Shown here: positions 1 through 12,400 of the stretch, piece after piece | Position numbering within the stretch: the first letter of the stretch is position 1 | Layout of the letters: each line of letters opens with the position of its first letter | Assembly: GCA_959347315.1 (NCBI GenBank) | Contig: OY365806.1 | Coordinates: 36,264,264-36,328,263, forward strand | Direction of reading: 5' to 3' | Source: Bimastos eiseni | Lineage: Eukaryota > Annelida > Clitellata > Crassiclitellata > Lumbricidae | DNA length: 64,000 nt | Translations under genes and position numbers: made by a program | The notes under the pieces: generated by a model | Databases searched by the model: none | What the model was told of the DNA's origin: nothing | Seen by the model: the letters and a program-made list of their open reading frames with translations, nothing else

Positions 1-1235
1 GTAGATTCCTCGATTACAGCATCTCGACTCACATGTACCTAAATGAAGACAAACAAGAACAAATCTATCCTATCATTGAAAATTTATAATCCACTTTAAA
101 ATATCAAATACAAATCCTTCTGCTAAATTCATTGCTGTGTGCAATGTTTTCAAATGGGGCATTCAACAAAATATTGTGTAATATGAATGAAAGTGTCAAT
201 GATTACTGAGATATTGTACATGTGTGTAATTGAATGGTTCGTTGTAAATAACTCTTGGGAATTGACATTCTTGTAGCCTTGCTCTACAATAATTTGGTGG
301 CCAAATTTAGTTTTGCTTTCCTTCAAATCCTTTGACTACTATTGTTAAATTGAAGAATTTGTAATTATAACCTGTGGAAAACAACCACATTCAACCAATC
401 CAAATGGCCCCTTTTGTCACTGAAACAGTTTGAAAATATGAGCATGTCAAACTGGATATTTTGTTGGGCAATTTTACCATCCGTCTGGATGCCAAATAAG
501 GAAGATGGCCGTCATAGACTCACATAACATAGAGCACAACGACCATCAGCAGCAAGCAATTAATTTATTTATTTATTTATCAAATTTGAAACGCATGCTA
601 GCTCACACCGAAATGTGATCATAAGGCGTGGATAGTCATTCATCCGGTGAAAATGCGTTTCGATTTCAAGATCCTTGAAAACCATTGAAAATAGAGAATT
701 TTGAGTCACTTTTTGAAAGTCAATTTGAGCTACAAAGAGAGTGAGCTATCCAGGATTACCCTAAGTGCCTAATGAATGACTAACACAATAACTAAGTGGC
801 TCTAGAAATCCATTAGGCACACATCCACATATTCTTCATCCTCTGTATGCACAACATCGTCGTCAAGATTCACAAAGATCCAATCATGAACAACAATGGA
901 TTGTATCTTTGATTATCCCCAAGTCCATGTAGTCTGATAATATATGGCTCAAATGCAATCAGCACCAGTCAGGATCTGTTCAACACTTCATTTCAGTAGT
1001 TTATGCAATGCGAATGAGCTCATTTTGAGCATTAGAACCCTTTCATTTTCAAATTCCAGACAAATAACTTTCAGTAAATTTTTAGTAAATATAACTTCAT
1101 TTCCTCTTCCTATTATACTCAGTATACTGTGTATCTTATTGTTGCGTTTGTAATAAATTAATTGCTTACTTATTTAAAATAACAGGACCTGCAGTATTCA
1201 TAGGACTCTATTGTCATTTAAGTTGGAGGACAACC
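1..1235. other. No gene resolved; left-edge noncoding stretch
   Basis: I see no exon that I can assign here. There is a short TTTA repeat near 558-577. A minus-strand open stretch at about 802-905 encodes an acidic C-terminal-looking peptide containing LDDDVVHTEDEEY and ending in a stop; I do not recognise it, and it could be chance or the last exon of an unknown gene. The missing 3' exons of PSMG3 would be expected here or beyond the left edge, but I could not find their conserved motifs. Confidence 0.4.
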
Positions 1236-1379
1236 AAGTTGCTTTTGACGAATGCTAAAACATACCTTTTGTAGTGACTGGTAGTTGGAACAGCGAAAGA
1301 GCAGTATTGGGGTGCATAAATATACACCAGGCAATGTGAAGGTCAAGTTGGGTATCATGAGAGTTGGTAAAGGTAAGCC

Positions 1380-1560
1380 TACTGGCACTGTGAGGGTCGG
1401 TTAGGGGCAGGATTAGGCTAGTGTCATCATGAGAAAGCATTAACTTCTGCGACCGAAACTTTGGCCTCACAACGCAGATATAAATCACTTCTGCTTAGCA
1501 TTTCTGCATGACTAAACACGACACTAGCCCTGACCTTTAAAACGATTAACCTGACCCTAA
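1380..1560. repeat. Dispersed fold-back repeat, copy 1
   Basis: The ends carry inverted matches: GGCTAGTGTC near 1416 and GACACTAGCC near 1521 are perfect reverse complements about 100 bp apart. They are flanked by GGGTCGGTTAGG-like and CCTGACCCTAAC-like arms. A related sequence, with the same GGGTCRGGTTAG motifs and a similar GACCGAAA...TTGGCC core, occurs at about 24540-24690. It is probably a miniature inverted-repeat element; family unknown. Confidence 0.45.
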
Positions 1561-1835
1561 CTATGTATATTTGAAAAAATTTGTTTTTTACAGTGCCCAT
1601 GCGCCAAAGGTTGCGCAATGGGTGAAAAGCAGGATGCCCACGCGGGAATTTCCCGCATTTCACCCGTCATTATATATATCACCTACCCAGGCGGTGATGC
1701 GGACTGCGGGAGTACAATGCACCCAGGCTTTGCAAGTATCAAAGACAGCATGGGCTATGATTTATAGACTAATGACAATTGAATTTTAATAAGTAAGTTG
1801 GTGTATTTGAATTACATTTTCTAGCAGTTGGAGGT

Positions 1836-2100
1836 CAAGTATGATTCTGTTCATCAATCCAGCTTCCACTTAAGTAAATCTTTATCATCAATCCAGCTTC
1901 TATTTAAGTATTATTCTTTTCATCAATCCCATTTCAGTGTAAGCAGTTTTCTCACAAATCCAGCTTCTACTTAAGTATGATTCTTTTCATCAATCTTGCT
2001 TCCATTTAAGTAGATTTTTATCATCAGTCCAGCTTCCATTTAAGTATTATTCTTTTAATCAATCCCACTTTCTCTTAAGCAGATTTTTCATAAATTCAAT
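1836..2100. repeat. Degenerate minisatellite, about 36-40 bp period
   Basis: A motif of the form ATCAATCCAGCTTCYAYTTAAGTA, followed by a T-rich spacer, recurs about seven times with point differences. It ends near 2100. It is noncoding and adjoins G/C-rich patches carrying CCCGCATTTCAC motifs at about 1650 and 2290. Confidence 0.75.
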
Positions 2101-2438
2101 TTTCATAGGTGACACTTTTGTATTCCTATTAAGAATGTTATTAAATAGTTAAATATCAATCGTTTTTAAACCATGATCATACATTTTTTGCATTCCCGCA
2201 TACAAGTTTCTCCCGTTTTCACCCACATTCCCGCATCAAATTCCCGCAATTCACGTCCCGCTTTTCACTCGTTGTGCTCCCGGAGCCCGCATTTCACCTG
2301 TCACCCTTAAAATCCTATTAGAAAACACGGTAACTTATGCATAGCCGCTGGAGCGTGCCAAATATACCGTATGACAACGAGAAACCTACGCACCCCGATG
2401 CTGTACTTTCGCCCTAGGAACATCTCTGTAATGCTTAC

Positions 2439-2868
2439 CATAGTTCCGAATTTCTCGAGCTGCGATATGACGATGAAAACCATGTTGTTGAAATGAGTGC
2501 ATACGACATCCGTATGGATGCCATTTATCAAATCGGAACCCTAGAACAGAAATGCGTATTACTGGCACTCTGCAATAAGTCAAACCAGCATAAAATACGC
2601 AACATTATAAACAACTGTTGCTTTAAACAGATCCGTACATCTTATTGAAATAAAAACAAATTCAGTGCTTAGAGCTTTATTATCGCCCAGTCACTCAAAG
2701 TTCGTAATCACGCTAGAAATGCATGCAAAACTTATATAGTGACTGCAGTTATACCTCTTCAAAATGACACACATTTTACGAAAAAAACAACACATCGGCA
2801 GTAACCTTGACAGTTGATATAGCCGCGTCGTTTCTTTCACAATCGCCAACTCCATTGGCACCCGCCAT
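2439..2868 (-). CDS. PSMG3: Proteasome assembly chaperone 3 (PAC3), partial: exons 1-2
   Basis: PAC3 pairs with PAC4 in the cytosol and scaffolds assembly of the 20S proteasome alpha ring. Exon 1 is 2806-2868: ATG, 21 codons, probable donor AAG|gttact. Exon 2 is 2439-2540, with acceptor ttctag and donor ACTATG|gtaagc. Exon 2 reads INGIHTDVVCTHFNNM followed by VFIVISQLEKFGTM, which aligns residue by residue with the human PSMG3 core (VCGVPTQVVCTAF... and VVVTQFGKMGTL). Both exons are in phase 0. The exon 1 donor is weak; an alternative GAT|gtgttg would add five residues. Reading through the exon 2 donor gives V-S-I, which mimics the family's next residues, so that boundary is uncertain. The C-terminal exons (family motif around VLLGxDEP) were not found to the left, so the gene may leave the window. 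Confidence 0.72.
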
Positions 2869-4364
2869 CTTGTCGTCAGCATAGACTCGATGAATATACT
2901 ATATGTGCCTATATTATAATGTCAAAATTAAGTTAATAATAATAACCACGATTAAAAATTGTGATGATTATTTTCTTTATATTTCAAACAAACAATTGCG
3001 CGATATGATAACAAGTTCAATATGAAGGAATGATGACAAATTATTCCAGAAGTAGAATTTAACTGTTTGCGGCCATGCAGAGCACCCACTACTTTATAAA
3101 ATTATAACGGAATGTTTTGCAGAAATTGTATTCTTCGGTTTGAAAATAGAAGCGTGCTTGTGCTTTTAATGTGCTTTTACCGTAATGTACATAGCCCATC
3201 GTCAGCGTCGAGTCGGTATGCTACATGAATGCACCCTCAATGCTCATCAGTGTCTTTAACTGTCTTATTATAGTTATATCCCGTTCAAAGTGCTGTCGAA
3301 GTATATATAGATGTCTTGCATGGCTGCCATACAGTTAAATTCAACTCATGTAATAAAATTGTGATCATCCGTTCATACTATGCGTGTAATTATACTGCAG
3401 TCTTAATTTAATAAACGAGGACTATTATTAGGCTATCTTCGGCGGCCTTTCTCGGCCTCGGGACTCGTCGCAATGCTGCACTCAACGCGCAGACGTGCAC
3501 AGCCACCTTCACAGCCACGTTGCCTCGTTAGGCATAACGACGAATATAAAAAAGAAATGAAACTAAAAACAGTTGTATATCGTGTAGGTGCAATGATATG
3601 CCCTTGTCATGTGCAAATGTAAGGTATACTTCGGGGAACTTTGTCTAAAACGGGCCCTCGGGTCAAATGGGCCTCCTCTATATAGTTGCCATCTAGCTGT
3701 TTTTCTACTAAGGTTATCTACTACGCATGGCACCATGCTAATATGTTGAATATGCACGAGTGCTAAAATTGCCATAGATCGCAAACTGTTGGCGGACGCG
3801 AGTACGTGTTCTGACAGTGCCAGTCCCAAGACTGGAGAAAGGAGAGGGCGACACCAAATCATCTTCGTTATAAAATCAACAACGGGAATTCTTAATTTTT
3901 TCTTCCACATTAATGTGGACAGTTCTCGTGTGGTGTTCAACATTTTCCTGACAGGCGAGATATAGTTTGCATTACTATATACTTGCAAATAAGTTGCTGA
4001 TGGTCTATTTAAAATATTCCATGTCTTACTTAAGAATGGCCGCCTGTTGTAGTGAGACTAGTGACCTATGTTGTGTCTAAAACGGGCCCCAGGCGCAGAG
4101 GCGGCGATCTCGGTTGAGAGATGAGAGAGGAGGGGGACTCCCAAATGAGAGGGGTAAGAAATGTGGGGATAAACGTATAATATGTGTTCCCTATCTGTAA
4201 AAGGTGGGGCACTTGTCCCCGTCAGCCCCCGTGATCGTTGCCTCTGCCCAAGCGCATGCCTAAAGCGTTGGTCTAAAACTTGGGGCCGTTTTCGACATGC
4301 GCTCTAAAGTTGATGATGATCACAAATTTCATGACAGTACATATGTTTTGTTGACAGTTTAGAA
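2869..4364. other. Upstream of PSMG3; no gene recognised
   Basis: This stretch holds the presumed PSMG3 promoter. A minus-strand open frame of about 140 codons at 3563-3988 has no recognisable domain and no convincing ATG context; I treat it as chance. The phrase TCTAAAACGGGCCC occurs at about 3645 and again at about 4077, which suggests a small repeat. Nothing else is supported. Confidence 0.4.
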
Positions 4365-5734
4365 ATGAGAAGATACAAGCGAAAAACTAAAAGACAGTCG
4401 TGGTCCAAGGAAATTATGGTTAACACAATTGATGCATTAAGATCTGGAAAAATGGGCCTGAAAAGGCATGCAGAGTTTTTGTACCAAGAACCACACTGCA
4501 GCACAGGTACAATCTTGTCTTGAAACCACAGCCGGTGCAAACAAGAAATTGAGTTCCAAGCGCAGTGTTTGATGTGGAAATGGAAAAAAAGCTGTTACAA
4601 CATATTAAGGATCATGGAAGGCATGTTGTTCGGATTTAGACCGAAGCGTCTGCGTAAACTAGCTTACCAACTCACAGAAGCAAATGACGTTCACCAGAGA
4701 TTCAATAGTGAGAAGAAAGAAGCTGTCATGGAATGGTACCGTTGTTTTATGTCTCGACATCCGGATCTCATTACAAATGCCAGAAGCGACTTGAGATGAA
4801 ACTACTCTAGAAGATTTGTTGGGCACAGTCGTAATGCCAGTTTCGTCACAGTTATAAATTCTGTCTGGAGTGAAATGAAACTGATCTTGCAATTTATGCA
4901 GCAAATCGAAAAACCTGTTCACAGTGACACGGTTGAATCCTTGTGCACGGGCCAAAGAACGTGGAAAAAACAAGTTGGTTCACTTAGTTCTACAGAGCGT
5001 GGTACGTTGGTTACAGTTGAGATTTGTTTTTTCCAAGATGTCGAATGAAGCCAGAATTATTGGATTCAGCAACATCTGAGTCAGTCTCATTCATCTGGAT
5101 TGATGCAGAGTGATCTGTTTTTTCACCACACTGTAGTCACCGGCTTCAGCCATTCGATGTTAGTATGAAGAAACCTCTCAGCACATTTTATACTGAAAAA
5201 GTTGAGAAATGGTTGTTGAATCATCCAGGAAGAGTAGTTACAGTACTACAGCTCCCAGAGCTCTTTTGAGATGCTTACTTTTGTGCTGCCTGTGCACTTA
5301 CGCCTGTGAATGGTTTTAAAAATAACTGTTATCTGTGCAATGAATCGCGGTGTATTTTCAAGATGTTGACTACACGGCATCATTACCAACGGACATTCCA
5401 GCTATTTTGCCCGAGCCAATGGCACAGGATACAACTGTAGGAGATATTCCTACTGATTCAGTTGCACAGAGAATTGCTATCAGGCCTACATCAGCTGCCA
5501 AAGATATTTCTTCTGAACCAGTTGTACGGGCAACTGAAGCAACTGCCATAGATATTCCTCCTGAACCAGTCAAATAGGCCAATGAAGCAACTGCCAGTAC
5601 ATCAACTGCCATAGATATTCCTCCTGAATCAGTAAAATAGGCCAATGAAGCAACTGCCAGTACTTCAACTGCTTGAGATATTCCTCCTGAACCAGTCATA
5701 CAGGCCAATGAAGCAACTGCCAGAATACAGTACA
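4365..5734 (+). mobile_element. Fossil pogo/Tigger-like DNA transposase with an internal inversion
   Basis: The plus strand starts at ATG 4365 with MRRYKRKTKRQSWSKE, a pogo/psq-type helix-turn-helix. It continues through a CENP-B-like HTH (GFRPKRLRKLAYQL, RFNSEKKEAVMEWY, RHPDL) to about 4772. The next 175 bp or so, about 4785-4960, reads only on the minus strand: SLARAQGFNR, then FTPDRIYNCDETGITTV and SSRVVSSQ. The plus strand resumes at about 4963 with GKKQVGSLSSTERGTLVTVE, the expected continuation after SSQ. Later pieces include LQPFDV, NHPGRVVT, CALTPVNGFK and DVDYTASLPTDIP near 5360. Stops and frameshifts show that it is dead. Family motifs are from memory of pogo/Jerky-type transposases. 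Confidence 0.85.
5515..5725 (+). repeat. 63-bp tandem repeat in the transposase tail
   Basis: A 63-bp unit starts at about 5563, 5626 and 5689, with a shorter preceding copy. It encodes EATAIDIPPEPV-like peptides in the frame of the transposase C-terminal tail. Later copies contain in-frame stops (AAATAG, GCTTGA), so expansion happened in, or continued into, a noncoding state. Confidence 0.85.
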
Positions 5735-5935
5735 AACATTATTCACTACAAACTCTTCTAACAGAGATCATTCCTAGTCATATTACATTAGCATTAAACC
5801 TTGCTTGTTCATCCTAACCACTGTCATGTCAATTTTTATTCTTTAAAACCTGATTACAGGTAGGTCTATATAAGTTGTCAGTATGTCTAATACACAGCAT
5901 TACATTAAATGTTTATGGGCATACTGGCAAGGATT

Positions 5936-5941
5936 TTTATT
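5936..5941 (-). terminator. Possible CIAO3 polyadenylation signal
   Basis: TTTATT on the plus strand is AATAAA on the minus strand, about 500 bases beyond the CIAO3 stop. It is the nearest canonical hexamer I noticed. In AT-rich DNA this is weak evidence. Confidence 0.3.
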
Positions 5942-6440
5942 AATGTTATATTTGAAGGTATTTAAAATTGGAACATGATTTTAACAATAACTTCTTTTAA
6001 ACTTTTTACCAGTAACAAACTTTTGCTATTTTACAGCTGCCTTCAAAATATATAGACTTAGCAAAACATTTCCATGGTTAAAACTCATTCACTTTACTCC
6101 ATTAAATGCAAATTATTGCTCAAATCATGATAGAACGGCACATATCGATTATTAATAATCTTCATATCACACAGTTCCAAATCTCTAGGTTACACGGATC
6201 ATCATCGTCTGTATTTATCTCCTTTAAAGATCCATTATAAACTGTTCTCCTACCAAAATCTGTAGTCCATTCCTCTTATTTCCATCTAAATAAATCTGCA
6301 AGGACTAGCATAAGAAGCACTAAACAAACAGGATGCATCACCAACATATCTCATTTGTATCAGGAAAATCTATCCAGACCTGAGCAAGTTCATCTTCAAC
6401 AAGAGTGAACACAGAATTGAGTGAATTAGTTCAATTAATT

Positions 6441-9400
6441 TCACCACTTTGTTAGTGTAGTTGGTAGTTTTTCTATTTCATGATATTGTGTATGGAGAAG
6501 TTTCCTTGCAATTTCCGAGTCATGACCGCCGAGCCAATTCAAATATAGTTTCTCAACTGCTGGATTTTCCAATGGTTTTCTGGTGTCGACTATGTTGTAT
6601 GTCGCCTTGACTTTCTCGAGGACTTCCTTCACCGTTTCATCACCAACTGGACGCAACTGTCCACCACCATTCAAACATCCTGAATAATTAACAATAGTAA
6701 TGAAATCATTATCCAAAAGTAATTGTCATTACGATATTTACCAAAATTACTAATATTAAAACCTCACCAGCTCTACTAAAATCAATGAAGAAATCAACAA
6801 AAGAAATAATACTCATTCATTTATTGGACTTAAATCGCATCATATCTCTCGATTTATATAGCGCTTCTCACAGAACAACTATTCAGAAAATGTTCCCAGC
6901 ATGGAAGTCCCAGGAAAATGAAATGCCTTTAAAGAAAGAAATGTCTTTAAAGAATGAAAACCCGGCCATTATAAAAAAAACAGATGACCAAAATGTCATA
7001 TGCAAATTTCTTATAATTAAAAAAAAGTAATTATAATAATAAAAATATTTTAAAAGTAACTACCGTATATACTCGCGTATAAGTCAATTCGTGTATAAGT
7101 CAAAGTGTGATCTTTTGACAAAAATAGCGTCCAAAATCGACGACTCGCATATAAGTTGAATTCATAAACTGAAAACGAGTGATGACGAAATTTTATAGTG
7201 ATTAGAAAATTTTCCTTAATCTACAAAATCTAATAAACTTGTGTTTGAAACTCATACAAAATAATATAAACAACCAACATGTGAATACAAATGGATGACT
7301 TCCGTTCACTGCCACTGGTTTGTGTAAGAAATTTAGTAAGTAAGGCATTCGAATTCCCATGCAGTTCAGCATACTCAACAACTTTCAACCTGAAACAAGT
7401 TTTGTAGGAGGCTCGGTTTTTCTTAAAATCGCTCATTGTGGAAAGTATCTGTAAGTGTTTTACTGCACTAACCTCAAAACATAACAGTTTTCTAATAGAA
7501 TACTATGATACAAGTATATAATAAACTGGTTTAAAAAAATTTCTTTTCGATTTTAATTGTGTGTAGTCAGTAACTCTTCGGTTTATTTCGCGTTTATGTC
7601 AAATACCGTTTTCATCATCCTGAAATGGCATTAAATTTCTCGACTTATACGCGAGTATATACGGTATATAGCAAAATGAAGAAAAATGGAGTCAGTATAG
7701 TTATTACACTCATTATGCATTCCACAAGATGGAAAGCTCTGGCAGAATCATCACATTTATAGGAATAAATGTTTAATAACAATAACTTGAAACAATTCAA
7801 AATTTACGCTTCTCCCTTCTCCCACGGAGAAGCAAAATGCTCCTTCATGGAATAAAATTATAGGGAGATCTTGGATCTCATGATCCTGTTCAATGGATAA
7901 ATTTTGCATTAAGATCCAGCTCTCCTTCATCCATCTTTAAGCGGTATTATATAAATGTTCAGTTAAAAATACAACAATGCAAATAATTCTCTTACCTACA
8001 TAACAGTTTCTAACACATATAAGAGAAATTTGGGAGCTATACCAGATGGACATGCCATGATCTCGACGAAATCATATGTAAGCTTTCCGCGCTTCACTTT
8101 TTGGACAATGTTCTGAATGTTACGGAATCCATATGCAAGAGCAAATCGCAGCATTGGTTCTCCATCTATTTCGATAACAACTTCCTGGAAATCTTGATTT
8201 CTAAAAACAGAGTAATAAACAAAAGAAATAGTTAGCCATTAATAACAATTTGTAAGTGATAGTTATCTTATAGTATAGTTAGAACAGGAGCAGTGAGAGT
8301 ATGCTAAATGACAAGAATAAGATTAGCATCTTTATGGAGTTCCAAAATGTGTTCTAAATGTTTCAAATTCCTAAATTTGTTATACATGTGACCAGATACA
8401 TACATACATTAGTAGCAGTAATAATATTTATGAGAGTGAAACTGAAAGTGATCAATGTGTCTTTTAGTAAAGAACTTAATTTGTAATCAAACTAACAAGG
8501 GTTGAGCCTTCTACACAGTCAGTGTTAAGAGTTGTGAGGGGAGACTCTACCTTCCTATAAGATGTTAGGGTCATTAATACTGAAATATCTTATGAGTGGT
8601 TGATTCTTTCATGTGCAACATATAATGCAAAACACGACGACAAAAACAGACAAGCAAAAATATTGTTTAGTATAAAAAATGAAATCGCTCCCAAGTTAAT
8701 ACATTAATTATTACACAAAATGCATTAAAATTTGCAGCTCATGGGTGGTAACGGTAAAGCTAGGTTAAGTTAAGCCCGAGTAGGAAGAGCTAGCTTTTCA
8801 TTTTGTAGACTCGGCTCGTCTTCCCACAGACAGTTTATTATAATTGAGCTGGTGAAGGGGTGCAGATGGAGCAAAAACTTCAAACCAAATTTCTGCCCTG
8901 GTGGAGATTTGGTAAAAAAAATTCCTGCTCTTACTTCACCCTCTGGCAGGTAAGATGTATTTATTGTTGACTAATGGTCAATACAAGATTCAGCTGAAAT
9001 GAAATTTTACTCTGGCACCTAACCATTCATCTCAACCAATTTGTAATGCATTAACTACATTAGATTTTGACATGTACCCAAGGTTATTTGTAAAATTTCA
9101 AGCGCCCCAGCTCTTCTTTGACAACTAGAACACTGTACTCAGCAGACAATTACAATGATGTAACAACAATGACAAGGTGCAACGGTGTAAACTGTGAAGT
9201 AAATGACAAGTACTATGATGGATTGGCCCAGTGTCCAGAACCTTGGGAACGATCCACAGATTGAATGAAAAGAAACATCTTCAACAGATTAATATGCCAT
9301 GATAAAAAAAACCCAGTAATAGTAATAGTTTTAACATTATGAGTTCATTAACACAAGTGCATACTAAAAGTTACTGGGAAACCAATTCCACTCAATGTCA

Positions 9401-12400
9401 AACTGTTAAATAAAGGTCAATTTATTTAACAGTTATAACATAAGACATAATGCTAGCAACAATTATTGACTGTCCTACCTCAGCGTTTTATATTCAAGAG
9501 AGCTAAGATGGATTCCGAACAAGGTTTTGGCGGCAAACTGGGCAATATGATGGAGGTAGCCTCCCGAGCCTCCTCCATCATGACTCCACAGCTCATCAGC
9601 TTCTGTCAAAAACCTACAGCAGCCCCAAACAAAGCATGATTCAACCCAACTCCATTAGCATTCAGAGTTCAAAAGAAGTACATAATGCCTCATGGACAGG
9701 AACACAAAATTAAATCACTGAAGCTGAAGCATTTGAACTGACTTTCACTAATGTGCATTTAAATGATGTCCTGAAGATTTACAACCAATTATAAATCAAT
9801 TCTCTGCAAAGAAACTTCATAAACATTTGTGTTGATTAATAATAAATAATTATTATGGTACAATTCCATTTGTATGTTGAATTATTGTATGCTTTTTTCA
9901 ATATTGATGTCATATAACCTTTGATTACAAGGAGACAGACAGAACAAATGAAATAAGTCAACCAGATTGTTATCAAAACTGAATATCACATGTCAAAGAC
10001 TTACGATGTTTTCAACAAATCCTCCTCGACATCTGGCAAAGGAATTCCTTCTTTCTCAATCATTTCATAAACTTCACCTTAAAAGAAAAAAAGTGACAGA
10101 TTGCCACAGGAAACAATAAAGAAATGAATACAAAAATTCAAATTCCTCTATAAAAAATGTGAAAACGGCAATTCTACCAGTACAACTCTAAAAAAGAAAA
10201 CAGAGTTCAAGTCTGCTGGATGCAGGATTGATAATAAGTACTACAAATTTTAAAATTTTTCAAATTTGAAGTTGTGTTACAATTTTTACCAGTTGTGATG
10301 ACACAGTCAACATCTCGTGTTCTGTGGATGTCATCATAGAAGTCCTGCCGAGATGCTTCCAGTTTCTTGTCGTAGCATGGCATGATGGTCACATGGTAGA
10401 TTTGGTCTGGTGTTCGTTGGAGCAGTCGACCCAGATGATGCTTGACAAGGGAACCCATCATCTGCTGGGGAGACTTCGTTGTCGAGATGTGCGGCAGAAT
10501 AAATGAACCATGAACCTTTTCTGCATAACAGATCCACCCTAAAAATAAATCATTGACAATTAAACAATTAACTATAAATGCTGAAACATGTAATTATATA
10601 TACTACATGTGTGGGCATTTAATATAATAAAAATTTTCAATGATTTCTTAGCTCCTTAGGATAATTGTGATAAAAGGTACACTTAAAGCAATTGTGGTAA
10701 CAACACAGGCAATAAGCGTTCTCAGTGGCACTGATTCTTGTACGACCAAGCAATCAATTTTAGCTTCTGAGTTGACTATTTAAAATAGTATCAAAAACTA
10801 TACTGGGAAAACGTGGAAGAGACTGCTAAGGATAGTAATGTTCCAAGAGGAGCGAGAGGAACTAAGTCTAAGTAAGTAAGAGTTGACTATGAATGCTAAA
10901 ACAGGAGCAGATGCCTACCTGGACATGCAGATGCCAACATAGGAAGGGCTTTCTTATCAACCTTTCTGCGACGATATCGTTCCACGAACTCATGACAGCT
11001 TTCAATAAGGCTGAACTCACGTCCAATGGTTGTGTCAAATATATAATCAACTCCTAAACAGTTAAACAGTTTGATGAAAGTTAAAATCAATAATCCCAAG
11101 TATGTCCACAAAATCAAAACTAAAATGCATAAAATTATGTGCCCATTCCCAAAAATGACACAATTTTGTCAACCAAACACTCAGAAAACAATCTCTTAAA
11201 ATAAAAGTGATTTCCTAAATGTAGTAATTGATAGTGGAGTTCTATCACAACTTAACCTCAGAAATGCAAGGTTAACTTTCTGATAATAAAAGAAATTCAA
11301 TTTCAAACACACTTCAGCCTTGTGCAATATGATAACGGCATCATAGAAGTCATTAGATTAGAACCTATTTTATTAGATAGCTTTATAGCAAAGCAAACTT
11401 AATGTCACCAGATAATTTTGCCTAATGTCAAAATAATGTCTTGTAATTAAGGCTGTCAACGGGTACCCAACCGGAGCGGACTACCCAGGTAATGAAATCT
11501 GGTTTTGAGTACCCAAAATTCCGTAAAAATATATGCCAGAAATAATCCCTTGGTCATTTTGGCAAAGTGCCTGGGCAATGAAAATCGATTCTCGGGTAAC
11601 GACATTCTGTAAAAATGCGCGATTTTACCCGAACATATGCTAGAACCAAGAAATATTCCGTTGGTCATATTGGCTGACTGCCCGGGCAATAAAATCGACT
11701 CTGGGGTGCCCGACATTCCGTGAAAATGTGCAATTTTCTACATTTCCTAACAAAGTATCCGTGCGGTCAGGTACCCGCCCGCAGGTACATGTAACAACAC
11801 AATGACCGACCGAGCTGCTTGAAGAACCCGGATAGCTTTCTTGCAGTCTGCTGAGGAGTCATCTGGTATTTGACGGCCAGTGAAGATCTCGACTGTGGCG
11901 ACACAGACACCACCAACACTTTCCTCTTTTCTGGCTTCAAAAAAAGAAATCTCTAAATACTAAGTCAGTGGTGATAGTTCCAGCTGTCTGATTTTAGCAT
12001 CGTTTGCTGATGGATTAACTTACTGATTATTTATAAGTCACTTTAAACCACTCAGGTCACTACAGGCAACACCTCTAAGATGTCCTTAAAAGGCACCACA
12101 TTGTGTTCAGATACATAAACAGTATCTACAAAAACAATTGAATTGGTGAGCAGACAAAACTAAACAGCAGATAGTGAATTCCAAAATATAGCACAAAAAG
12201 AATTCACAGAAGCTCAATACTGGAACAGTGTGACGAATAATAGTTATCATAAGATGTGTGAAACCTATCAATAGTTATTCATTGTGAGCTGCTGCAGTGG
12301 ATATTAAATTTTAACAAGTCAGAAAAGTACAGGCTCAGCGAAACGTACTGTATGTGGCTAAGAATCATTAATATAGAGTCACTGTCCTGGTTACCTCAGA

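Noticed and set aside
3563..3988. 141-codon minus-strand frame
   Set aside because: No recognisable domain, no splice or promoter support, and a weak start. Probably chance.
5370..5735. 121-codon minus-strand frame with LAVASLAY repeats
   Set aside because: Antisense shadow of the 63-bp transposase-tail repeat.
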